Source: DASWJZ01 sp963720705 (GTDB lineage: Bacteria > Pseudomonadota > Alphaproteobacteria > Rhizobiales > Afifellaceae). Taken from it: DNA of 64,000 nucleotides. Below the pieces are notes generated by a model. The model made no database searches. It saw only the letters and a list, made by a program, of their open reading frames with translations, and was not told the origin of the DNA. The stretch lies in contig CAVRGJ010000005.1 of assembly GCA_963720705.1 (NCBI GenBank), positions 434,001 to 498,000 of the forward strand, written 5' to 3'. Shown here in pieces: positions 8,408 to 15,973 of this stretch. How positions within the stretch are numbered: position 1 is the stretch's first letter; the number at the start of each line of letters is the position of its first letter. Made by a program: the position numbers and the translations under genes.

Positions 8408-9109
8408 TCAGCCGAGAAAATCGCCGTGCTTCTCGACATGCGCGTAGAGCCCGAACGTGTGCTCGCGAACCAGGCGCTCGGCCAAGTCCGCATCGCGCGC
8501 GACAAGGGCCTTGATGATGTTTCTGTGATCGATGATCGACCGCTCGGCGCGGTTGTCCTGGCCGATCATCAGGTTGCGGATGGCCCGCATGTGGATGAAA
8601 AGGTTCTGCGTCATGTCGGCGATCAGCTTGCAGCCGCCGATGCGGATGATCGCCTGATGGAAGGCGATGTTCGCCTCCGAGTATTCCGACAGATGATCCC
8701 GTGGCTTCTCGTTCTCGAAATCGGTGAAGAGCGCATGCAGCTCTTGGAAATCCTTGTCCGACGCGTTCTTGGCCGCCAGCCGCGCCGACATGCTTTCGAG
8801 CGCCGCCCAGACCGCGATCATCTCGAGTATTTCGGCTTTGGTCTTCTTCACAATGAAGATGCCGCGCCGTGGGCTTGAGCGGACGAAGCCTTCCTGCTCC
8901 AGAAGCGTAATCGCTTCGCGCACCGGCGTGCGGCTGATGGCGAGATCCTGCGACAGGCGCCGCTCGTCGAAGCGGATTTCCCCGGGATGAGAATAAATGT
9001 CCATCTCGGTGATCGCCTTCTTCAACTTTCCATAAGCGAGATGCCGGAAAGTCTGGCCTGTATCGATCGGCTTGATCCGCAGTTTCGGGGACCTATCCGC
9101 CCTGCTCAT
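8408..9109 (-). CDS. GntR-family (FadR/FCD subgroup) transcriptional regulator of the oxalate locus
   Basis: A 233-aa ligand-responsive repressor or activator. The winged helix-turn-helix is at about residues 18-85 (LSQDLAISRTPVREAITLLE is the recognition region). The FCD ligand-binding domain follows, with spaced His residues (FHQAII, HMRAIRN, IIDHRN, REH) that bind a metal in this family and typically coordinate a carboxylic acid effector. The start at 9109 follows AGGAAGGGAAACG; longer in-frame starts lack such a site. It is the first gene of the gntR-oxc-frc run and a candidate binding site lies 69 nt upstream of its start. A second copy of that site precedes the transporter gene tctC. 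The effector is probably oxalate or an oxalate-derived acid, by inference from the neighbours. Confidence 0.9.
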   Translation of the reverse strand: MSRADRSPKLRIKPIDTGQTFRHLAYGKLKKAITEMDIYSHPGEIRFDERRLSQDLAISRTPVREAITLLEQEGFVRSSPRRGIFIVKKTKAEILEMIAVWAALESMSARLAAKNASDKDFQELHALFTDFENEKPRDHLSEYSEANIAFHQAIIRIGGCKLIADMTQNLFIHMRAIRNLMIGQDNRAERSIIDHRNIIKALVARDADLAERLVREHTFGLYAHVEKHGDFLG

Positions 9110-9177
9110 CGTTTCCCTTCCTCGCGTGGAGATCTTTGAAATTGCGGCGGAACCGCCCCGAGAATTTCGTTTTTCAG

Positions 9178-9197
9178 GTATATTGTACACCAGATAC
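9178..9197. promoter_or_regulatory. Candidate GntR/FCD operator, site 1
   Basis: The sequence GTATATTGTACACCAGATAC is an imperfect palindrome (arms GTAT...ATAC). It recurs with 17 of 20 identical bases at 15711-15730; counting AG before it and SGGTG after it, 23 of 27 positions agree. It lies between the stress-protein gene and gntR, 69 nt upstream of the gntR start, where autoregulation of the oxalate genes is expected. FCD-type GntR proteins commonly bind short TTGT-NN-AC-type palindromes, and this site fits loosely. Confidence 0.6.
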
Positions 9198-9251
9198 GGG
9201 TGATCACAAGCGTGCCTTCCTATGGCTCGTCCGGCGGCTTTGGAACCCCGG

Positions 9252-10082
9252 CTAGTGGGACATCATCACCGGAATTGTCATGTTCTCCATGATCCGCCGG
9301 GTGACGCCGCCGAAGAGGTCCTCGCGCAGCTTGGTGTGCCCGTAGGCTCCCATCACGAGGACGTCGGGCCCGTTCTCGGCGCAATAATCGAGAAGCGTCT
9401 GGCCGACCCCCTCCCGAGACGCGTTTAGCACGACGTTGCGCGCGTCGATGCCGTGTCGCTCGAGGTGGCGAACGATGGCGGCGGACTGGGCCGGCGGCCG
9501 CGTGTCGCCGGCAGCTCGCACGGAGACAACGTCGAGCCGCTTCTTCGTCTCCAGTATCTGCATGGCATCGGAAAGGGCCCGCGCCGCCTGGCGGCTGCCG
9601 TCCCAGCCGACGACGGCGTATTCCTGGAAGGGGCGCACTTCATACGCATGCGGTACAATGACGAGCGGCCGGGCGGAGCGCAGCACCAGGTCGCCGGCAC
9701 GAACCGGCCGCGCTGCCTCCCCCGGCGCGGAGAATTGCCCCATCAGAAGGACATCGTAGTAGCGCGCGCGGCGGGCAAGCACGACATTCGGCTGGCCGTC
9801 TTCGGCGATGAACTCGACGTCGAAGCTGAGCGCCGCCGCCGCGACGCGCTTTCGGAAGCTCGCCTCGATCGATTTGGTGACTTCGGCCTCCGCCTTGAGC
9901 AGGGTCTGCCTGATGTCGTCGGTGATCCAGCGCCCCACGTCGCCCTCGAAGCGAACCGGATTGGCCGCGTAGATCGCGGTCAGCGTCGCTTCGTATTTGC
10001 GGCACATCTGCAGCGCCAGATCGACCGCTACATCCGCGTTGCCGCTGCCGTTGTAAGCGACAGCGAGATCCTTGATCGCCAT
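9252..10082 (-). CDS. Tandem-domain universal stress protein
   Basis: A 276-aa cytoplasmic protein made of two UspA-type alpha/beta domains (about residues 1-145 and 150-276). Both begin with the usual beta-strand and Asp/Asn turn (LAVAYNGSGNADVA and YAVVGWDGSRQAARA). The second ends with an ATP-loop-like GAYGHTKLREDLFGG, which resembles the G-2x-G-9x-G pattern, so nucleotide binding is plausible in that half only. It follows the synthetase-like pair after a 142-nt gap and closes the tct operon run. Its role there is unknown; UspA proteins are often carried in catabolic or stress operons without a direct enzymatic part. Confidence 0.88.
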   Translation of the reverse strand: MAIKDLAVAYNGSGNADVAVDLALQMCRKYEATLTAIYAANPVRFEGDVGRWITDDIRQTLLKAEAEVTKSIEASFRKRVAAAALSFDVEFIAEDGQPNVVLARRARYYDVLLMGQFSAPGEAARPVRAGDLVLRSARPLVIVPHAYEVRPFQEYAVVGWDGSRQAARALSDAMQILETKKRLDVVSVRAAGDTRPPAQSAAIVRHLERHGIDARNVVLNASREGVGQTLLDYCAENGPDVLVMGAYGHTKLREDLFGGVTRRIMENMTIPVMMSH

Positions 10083-10224
10083 CGTCGTCTCCTATTCGGA
10101 CATCATTGTCGCCAGAGCCTGGGCGGCGCCTATCTTGCAGTGCTCGGCGCCGCGTTACGCAGAGCTTCGGCGCCCTCGTTGAACTTGGACTCGACAAGCA
10201 CGCCGCCCGCATTCGATTTGTGGT

Positions 10225-11109
10225 TCACGCGGCGGTCTCCATCAGCACTTTGCGCATCGTTTCGGCGACCTCGTCGGCATTGGCGGCGATATGCGCGCCG
10301 GCCGACCTCAGCGCACCGATCTTGACGTTTGCTTGGCCCTGACCGGGGTCCATGAAAGCGCCGGCGTGACCCATCCGCCGACCGGGCGGCGCATGTCGCC
10401 CGGCAACCAGCGCCACCACCGGCTTCCGCCGCTTCTCGGCGCGAAGGAATTCCGCCGCCGTCTCTTCCTCGTTACCGCCGATCTCCCCGATCAGGATGAT
10501 CCCTTTGGTCTCGTCGTCGTCCATGAACAGGCTGAGGCAGTCGACGAAACCGATCCCGTGCAGCGGATCGGCGCCGATACCGATCGTCGTCGACTGGCCG
10601 AGCCCGGCCGCGCTCGTCTGCGCAACGATCTCGCTTGTCAGCGACGCCGAGCGCGAGACGATTCCGATGGCGCCCGGCCGCGAATCGGCCGTGGACATCA
10701 CGCCGACCTTGCTCTTGCCGGGCGAAAGCACGCCCTGCGAGTTCGGACCGACGAGCCTCGTGGTCGATCCCTTCAACGCTTGGCGAACGCGCACCATGTC
10801 GAGAACCGGCACGCGCTCGGTTACGCAGACCACGAGCGGCACGGCCGCTTCTATCGCCTCGATCATGGCGGCGGCGGCATGCGGCGCCGGAACGAAGATC
10901 AAGCTCGCATTGGCGTTTGTCTCTCGCATCGCTTCCGCCACCGTGTTGAACACGGGGACCCTGACGTGGCGGCTGCCTCCCTTGCCCGGCGTAATGCCGC
11001 CGACGACACGGGTGCCGTATTCGATGGCGAGGTCGGTATAGAAGGTACCCGCCCGGCCGGTCATGCCCTGCACGATCAAGCGCGTATCCTGGTCAACGAG
11101 GATCGCCAT
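10225..11109 (-). CDS. Succinyl-CoA synthetase alpha-subunit-like acyl-CoA ligase subunit
   Basis: The alpha chain of an ADP/GDP-forming acyl-CoA synthetase: a CoA-binding Rossmann domain (residues ~5-125, VQGMTGRAGTFYT) and a ligase domain with the phosphohistidine in RRMGHAGAF near residue 245. It is 294 aa, the usual length. Its ATG at 11109 overlaps the stop of the beta-subunit gene by one base (TGATG), so the two chains are coupled. The pair stands in a transporter operon, apart from any TCA-cycle genes (mdh, sucAB), which argues for a dedicated substrate. Malate-CoA ligase (MtkAB) and an oxalate- or other carboxylate-activating enzyme are candidates; the sequence alone does not choose. 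Confidence 0.85.
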   Translation of the reverse strand: MAILVDQDTRLIVQGMTGRAGTFYTDLAIEYGTRVVGGITPGKGGSRHVRVPVFNTVAEAMRETNANASLIFVPAPHAAAAMIEAIEAAVPLVVCVTERVPVLDMVRVRQALKGSTTRLVGPNSQGVLSPGKSKVGVMSTADSRPGAIGIVSRSASLTSEIVAQTSAAGLGQSTTIGIGADPLHGIGFVDCLSLFMDDDETKGIILIGEIGGNEEETAAEFLRAEKRRKPVVALVAGRHAPPGRRMGHAGAFMDPGQGQANVKIGALRSAGAHIAANADEVAETMRKVLMETAA

Positions 11110-12284
11110 CAGCCGGCGCCCTTTGCAATCGCGACCGCGCGGCGCGCGGCATCGCTGATGCTTCCGGCGAGGTCGTGCGGAATGCGGCGGTCGGTCATCG
11201 CCCAACGCGCATGGTCTGCATTCTGTCCCGCCGCGCGAAAGACGATCGGGACTTTTCGCCCCGACCAGCGCATCGCGATCTGGATCGCGTCGACGACGGT
11301 ATCGCAGCTCGTCATGCCGCCGCCGTGGACGTTGACGAGGATAACCTTGACGCGCGGATCGGCGAGCAGCAGGCCGATGCCTTTGGCGATCTGCTGGCTC
11401 ATCGCAGTCGTGCGAATGTCCATGAAGTTCGCCGGCGCGCCGCCGGCGTCGCGCAGGATGTCGTGAGTGGCGAGCGCCAGGCCGGCGCCGTTGACGACGA
11501 CGCCAATATCGCCGTCCATGCGGACGAAATTGAGATCGTGGCGTTGCGCCTCCAGCTCCTGCTGTTCGATCTCGTCCTCATCGCGCAGCTCTTTTAGCTG
11601 CGGCTGGCGGAAGAGGGCGTTGTCGTCGACCACCATCTTCACGTCGAGGGCCGTCAACTTGCCCTCCTGCGCCGTGACGCAGAGCGGGTTTATTTCAATG
11701 AGGCTCAGGTCGAGCTCCACGAAGGCGGCGACAAGGCCGCCAAGGAGCCGCGTCGCCTCCTGAACGAGGGCTCCGTCAAGCCCGAGCGCCTCGGCGAAAC
11801 CGCGCAAGGCCGCCTCGGTCGGTGCAGCGGTACCCGCCAGCGCCAGTCTGCGCAGCTTCTCCGGCTCGCGCTGCAGGAGCTCCTCTACGTGCTCCCCGCC
11901 TTCGCTTGCCCCGAGCAACACAATCTCCCCGGTGTTGCGGTCGACGAGCACGCCCACGTAGATCTCACGCCGGCACTCTATAGCTTGTTCGACATAGACC
12001 CGCCGGACGACACGCCCGGCAGCCGGCGTCTGTGCCGTGACCAGTTTCGAGCTGAGCATCTTGGCGGCGATCTTGCGCACCTCGTCGGGTGAGTGGGCGA
12101 ACTTCACCCCGCCAGCCTCGCCGCGGCCGCCGGCCAGGATCTGAGCTTTCACCGCATAGCGAGGGCCGCGAAGCTCCGTGGCCGCATGCGCCGCCTCATC
12201 CGGCGTCCATGCAACCTGACCGGCGGGGATCGGTAATCCGCGTCCGGCGAGTATCGCCTTGGCCTGGAACTCGTGCAGGTTCAT
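11109..12284 (-). CDS. Succinyl-CoA synthetase beta-subunit-like acyl-CoA ligase subunit
   Basis: The ATP-grasp beta chain, 391 aa. The N-terminus MNLHEFQAKAILAGRG is the family hallmark, KAQILAGGRGEAGGVKFA forms the nucleotide-binding part of the ATP-grasp fold, and LIEINPLCV carries the metal-binding Asn/Glu region. The C-terminal CoA-ligase domain contains VNGAGLALATHDI and NVHGGGMTSCDTV, where the usual INIFGGI block is replaced by VNVHGGGM. That substitution also suggests a substrate other than succinate. It follows tctA by 43 nt on the same strand and is coupled to the alpha gene. Together they would activate an acid brought in by the TctABC transporter. Confidence 0.85.
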   Translation of the reverse strand: MNLHEFQAKAILAGRGLPIPAGQVAWTPDEAAHAATELRGPRYAVKAQILAGGRGEAGGVKFAHSPDEVRKIAAKMLSSKLVTAQTPAAGRVVRRVYVEQAIECRREIYVGVLVDRNTGEIVLLGASEGGEHVEELLQREPEKLRRLALAGTAAPTEAALRGFAEALGLDGALVQEATRLLGGLVAAFVELDLSLIEINPLCVTAQEGKLTALDVKMVVDDNALFRQPQLKELRDEDEIEQQELEAQRHDLNFVRMDGDIGVVVNGAGLALATHDILRDAGGAPANFMDIRTTAMSQQIAKGIGLLLADPRVKVILVNVHGGGMTSCDTVVDAIQIAMRWSGRKVPIVFRAAGQNADHARWAMTDRRIPHDLAGSISDAARRAVAIAKGAG

Positions 12285-12327
12285 GCAGCCTTGCCCAATC
12301 TGCCTTCCTAAATCATTGCGCAGGCGC

Positions 12328-13839
12328 TCACGGCGTCGCCACGCGCCTGCGTGCCTTCAACTTTCCAAACGCATACGAGATCAGCGGCCAGAACAGCATG
12401 ACAATCGATAGGCTGACGATGCTGCCGACGAGCGGGTTTGACCAAAAGACCGAAAAGTCGCCCTGCGAGCCGATCATCGCCTGCCGGAACGAGCTCTCGG
12501 CGCGCCCGCCGAGCACGATCGCCAGCACCATTGGCGCCAGCGGATAGTCGAGCTTCTTGAACAGGTAGCCGATGATGCCGAACATCACCATGAAGATGAG
12601 ATCGGCCGGCGCGTTCGACAGCGTGTAAGAGCCGATGGCGCAAACTACGATGATGATGGGCGCGATGATCGAGAACGGGATGCGCATGATCGATGCCCAG
12701 AGCGGCACCGTGCTCAGCACGATCGCCAGCCCCACGACGTTGCCGAGATAGATCGAGGCGATCAGCCCCCAAACGAAGTCCTTCTGTTCGACAAAGAGCA
12801 GCGGCCCCGGCTGCAGGCCCCAGATCAACAGGCCGCCGAGCAGCACCGCGGCGGTCGGCGAGCCGGGAATGCCGAGGGTGAGCATCGGCAAGAGCGCACT
12901 GGTGCCGGCGGCGTGCGCCGCGGTCTCCGGCGCCACCACACCCTCCAGCTGGCCGGTGCCGAAGAGATGGCCGTTCTTGGAGAAGCGTTTGGCGAGACCG
13001 TAGCTCATGAATGAAGCGGGCGTGGCGCCGCCCGGGGTGACGCCGAGCCAGATGCCGACCAAGGTTCCGCGGACGATGGTGACCCAGTATTGCGGCAGTT
13101 TCTTCCAGGTCTGCCAGACGACGAACGGATTGATCTTGGCGCTGCGGCCCTCGAAATGCAGCCCCTTCTCTATGGTCACCAGAATTTCGCCGATGCCGAA
13201 GAGGCCGATCACCGCGATCAGGAAGTGGAAGCCGGTCAGCAGTGTTTCGGTGCCGAAGGTCAGGCGCAGGCCGCCGGTGATTTCGTCGGTGCCGACGGAT
13301 GCAAAAGCGAAGCCGAGCATCATCGCCGAGATCACCTTGAACGGCGACTGCCGGCCCATGCCGACGAAGCTGCAGAAGGTCAGCAGGTAGACGGCGAAAT
13401 ATTCCGGCGGACCGAAATCGAGCGCGAAATTGGCAACGATCGGCGCGAGGAAGGTGAGCACGATCGTCGCGATCAGCGCACCGATGAAGGAAGACGAAAG
13501 CGAGGCGGTGAGCGCTTCGCCGGCGCGGCCCTGCTTGGCCAGCGGATGGCCGTCGAAGGTCGTCGCCACCGACCATGGTTCGCCCGGGATGTTGAACAGG
13601 ATGGCGCTGATGCAGCCGCCGAACAGCGCCCCCCAATAGATCGCCGCCAGCATGATGATGGCGGTGGTGTTGGGCATGGAGAAGGTCAGCGGCAGCAGAA
13701 TGGCGATGCCGTTGGCGCCGCCGACGCCGGGCAGAAACCCGAGCAGCACCCCGAACAGAATGCCGACCACCATGTAGCCCAGATTGGCGGGCGTCAGCAG
13801 CACCTCGAAGCCGTGCAGCAGTGAAAAGAACGCGTCCAA
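12328..13839 (-). CDS. tctA: Tripartite tricarboxylate transporter, large membrane subunit TctA
   Basis: The 503-aa integral membrane component of a TTT uptake system. About twelve hydrophobic segments can be seen, beginning at residue ~15 (LGYMVVGILFGVLLGFLPG). The glycine/proline loop GFLPGVGGANGIAILLP near residue 35 and its internal repeat LGVTPGGATPASFMSYGLAK are family signatures. TctA works with the small membrane protein TctB and the periplasmic binding protein TctC; all three genes lie together here in the order C-B-A. The substrate is not fixed by sequence (citrate, terephthalate and other di/tricarboxylates are known). Its position beside oxalate genes and the shared operator suggest oxalate or a related acid. 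Confidence 0.93.
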   Translation of the reverse strand: MDAFFSLLHGFEVLLTPANLGYMVVGILFGVLLGFLPGVGGANGIAILLPLTFSMPNTTAIIMLAAIYWGALFGGCISAILFNIPGEPWSVATTFDGHPLAKQGRAGEALTASLSSSFIGALIATIVLTFLAPIVANFALDFGPPEYFAVYLLTFCSFVGMGRQSPFKVISAMMLGFAFASVGTDEITGGLRLTFGTETLLTGFHFLIAVIGLFGIGEILVTIEKGLHFEGRSAKINPFVVWQTWKKLPQYWVTIVRGTLVGIWLGVTPGGATPASFMSYGLAKRFSKNGHLFGTGQLEGVVAPETAAHAAGTSALLPMLTLGIPGSPTAAVLLGGLLIWGLQPGPLLFVEQKDFVWGLIASIYLGNVVGLAIVLSTVPLWASIMRIPFSIIAPIIIVVCAIGSYTLSNAPADLIFMVMFGIIGYLFKKLDYPLAPMVLAIVLGGRAESSFRQAMIGSQGDFSVFWSNPLVGSIVSLSIVMLFWPLISYAFGKLKARRRVATP

Positions 13840-13939
13840 CGAGGCCTCCCGCTCACCCTGACCGTGCGTTTCTACGAACGCGTCGGTTCATTGCCCTTGG
13901 TTGGTTGTCAGATTGAATTTCGCCTCATGCGTCGCGGCA

Positions 13940-14458
13940 TCAATAGCCGAGCCAGGACTCTAACGGCCCCTTTGGCAGCGGTACCAGAAACCAGACTTCG
14001 AAGATGAAGAAGAGCACGACCGGCACTGCCAGAGCGACCACCGCCGTCTTGTGGAGCGGGTAGCGGCCGTGCCAGATCATGAAGAAACTGATGAACAGGG
14101 CCGTCGAGATGTAAATTCCGATGTAGATCGCGAGCACGACGAAAATCGTCATCGGCACCAGGACCTGCAGCACCATTATCAGCTCGCCACGCGCAACGAA
14201 GCTGCCCTTGGCGGCACGCGCCGCTAGAACGTTCTGCAGAAGAGTGGCGCTACTGGCGACGAGCATGATCAGCGCGACATAGAACGGGAAGTAACCGGAA
14301 TCCGGGCCCACATCTTCCGCCCAGCCGGAGCCGAGTTTGTAGCTGGCGACCATCACGACCGTGGCGACGCTCATCAGTACCAAAGCGACGGCGATATTCA
14401 TCGCCCGATTGGAGATTACGCTGTCGATGGGGCCTTCGTTGTCGGAGCCATCATGCAT
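13940..14458 (-). CDS. tctB: Tripartite tricarboxylate transporter, small membrane subunit TctB
   Basis: A 172-aa protein with four predicted membrane helices, at about residues 19-40, 55-75, 93-117 and 140-162. This is the length and topology of TctB, a poorly conserved partner that assembles with TctA. The identification rests on topology, a PDSGYFPF block commonly seen between the first two helices of TctB, and its place between tctC and tctA. It lies 100 nt upstream of tctA and 119 nt downstream of tctC on the same strand. Confidence 0.88.
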   Translation of the reverse strand: MHDGSDNEGPIDSVISNRAMNIAVALVLMSVATVVMVASYKLGSGWAEDVGPDSGYFPFYVALIMLVASSATLLQNVLAARAAKGSFVARGELIMVLQVLVPMTIFVVLAIYIGIYISTALFISFFMIWHGRYPLHKTAVVALAVPVVLFFIFEVWFLVPLPKGPLESWLGY

Positions 14459-14577
14459 GGCGCGGAGCTCGTGCTTTTCGCCTTGGCTCGTCTTGGCAAA
14501 GGCGCTCGTCGTGGGGCGGTATCAAGCGATCGACGGCAGGAGCGCCGTGTGCCGGCGCTCCCCCATTCCAAACGGGC

Positions 14578-15597
14578 TTATGAGGCCTTGAGGAAGCCCG
14601 CCTTTTCCATCAGCTGCTGATGCACGGCGGCCGCGTCACTCAGCCATTTGTGGAACTCGTCGCCGGTCATGAAGGACTGGTTGAAAGCGCCCTTCTGCAT
14701 GAAGTCCTTCCACTCATCCGTCTCGCGCACCTTCTGGAGCAGGCCGACATAGTAGTCGACGACGTCCTGCGATACGCCCGGCGAGGTCATGATGCCGCGC
14801 AGCATGGTGTAGGTGACGTCGAGCCCTTGCGACTGGCAAGTCGGAATGTCCTGCCACGACATGTCGCTCGTGACCTTGTCGGGATAGGGCATCGGCGTGC
14901 TATCGAACACGCACAGCGGCCGCACGTTGCCGGCGCGCCAGTGGGCGACCTGCTCGATCGGATTGTTGACGGTGGAGTCGATATGGCCGCCGACGAGTTG
15001 GGTGGCGACCTCGCCGCCGCCGCTGTAGGGCACGTAGGTGAACTTGTCCCCGGTCTTCTGTTCGATCGCGGCGGTGATGATCTGGTCTTCCTGCTTCGAG
15101 CCGGTGCCGCCCATCTTCATCGTGCCGCCCGCGCTCTTCACCGCGTCGAGATACTCGGTCGGCGTCTTGTAGGACGTGTCCGAGTTCACCCAGAGCACGA
15201 ACTCGTCGAGCGCCATCATGGCGACCGGCGTGTAGTCGTCCCACGAGAACGGCGACCCTGTCGCGAGCGGTGTCGTGAACAGGTTGGAAAGCGTGATGAT
15301 GAGCTTGTGGGGGTCGCCCTTCGCGTTCTTCACATAGAGGAAGCCCTCGGCGCCGGAGCCGCCCTTCTTGCTGATGACAACCATCGAGGTCGGCATCAGG
15401 TTGTGCTTCTGAATGATGCCCTGGATCAGCTGCGCCATCTGACCGGCGCCGCCGCCAATGCCGGCGGGAACGATGAACTCTACATTCTTCGTCGGTTCCC
15501 ACGCCGCCGCTGCGCCGGGCGTCAGCGCCGCGATCACAGCCAGCATGCTTCCCGCAGAAAGCGTACGCAGCGTGGACTTGAGCGATGTGTATTTCAT
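14578..15597 (-). CDS. tctC: Tripartite tricarboxylate transporter, periplasmic substrate-binding protein TctC
   Basis: An exported 339-aa binding protein. A Sec signal peptide spans about residues 1-36 and ends in PGAAAA before WEPTKNVEF. The mature part starts with the Bug/TctC motif VEFIVPAGIGGGAGQMAQLI. Middle-domain blocks include MKMGGTGSKQEDQIITAAIE and the GGHIDSTVNNP segment typical of the family. The start at 15597 is set by GGAGG eight nt upstream. It is the first gene of the transporter operon and its upstream region holds a copy of the candidate GntR site, 114 nt before the start. The bound acid is unknown; oxalate is a guess from context. Confidence 0.93.
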   Translation of the reverse strand: MKYTSLKSTLRTLSAGSMLAVIAALTPGAAAAWEPTKNVEFIVPAGIGGGAGQMAQLIQGIIQKHNLMPTSMVVISKKGGSGAEGFLYVKNAKGDPHKLIITLSNLFTTPLATGSPFSWDDYTPVAMMALDEFVLWVNSDTSYKTPTEYLDAVKSAGGTMKMGGTGSKQEDQIITAAIEQKTGDKFTYVPYSGGGEVATQLVGGHIDSTVNNPIEQVAHWRAGNVRPLCVFDSTPMPYPDKVTSDMSWQDIPTCQSQGLDVTYTMLRGIMTSPGVSQDVVDYYVGLLQKVRETDEWKDFMQKGAFNQSFMTGDEFHKWLSDAAAVHQQLMEKAGFLKAS

Positions 15598-15710
15598 CAG
15601 GAGTTCCTCCAAGGTTTTCGGTCCGTTTGGACCCGGTCTCCCGGCCTCGCGCGGAGGATCCGGGAGCCGAAGCCTTTTTTCGTGGCTTGGCGCGATACCA
15701 AGGCGCTTAG

Positions 15711-15730
15711 GTATATTGTATGTCAGATAC
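15711..15730. promoter_or_regulatory. Candidate GntR/FCD operator, site 2 (tctC upstream region)
   Basis: The sequence GTATATTGTATGTCAGATAC differs from the site upstream of gntR only at three consecutive central bases, with matching bases on both flanks. It lies in the ~375-bp gap between the RND pump gene and tctC. The rest of that gap (15731-15973) shows no gene or clear structure. The pair of sites ties transporter and oxalate enzyme genes to one regulator. Confidence 0.6.
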
Positions 15731-15973
15731 CGGTGTAAACGCCCTTGTCGACGTTGCGTGTTTCCTCGGCGATGGGCCCTCGCGGATCAAAGTCTTGACG
15801 CTCGCTCCACCGCGCCGTCTTCGACGCGCTCAACGCGGTCAGGCGCATGGTGGCTTGCGAGGCGTTTTTGCGATGGGTTCGTCCGCACCGCGGCGGCGCG
15901 AATTGCGACGGCATCTGGAAAGCGTGCAGACGTTTCTGATCCCGGCCGCGCGGCCGGGGCGGCGGTCCTGGAC

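Noticed and set aside
10225..12284. Housekeeping succinyl-CoA synthetase (sucCD)
   Set aside because: No TCA-cycle genes adjoin; it lies in a transporter operon and the beta subunit has a changed conserved block, so no sucCD symbol is assigned.
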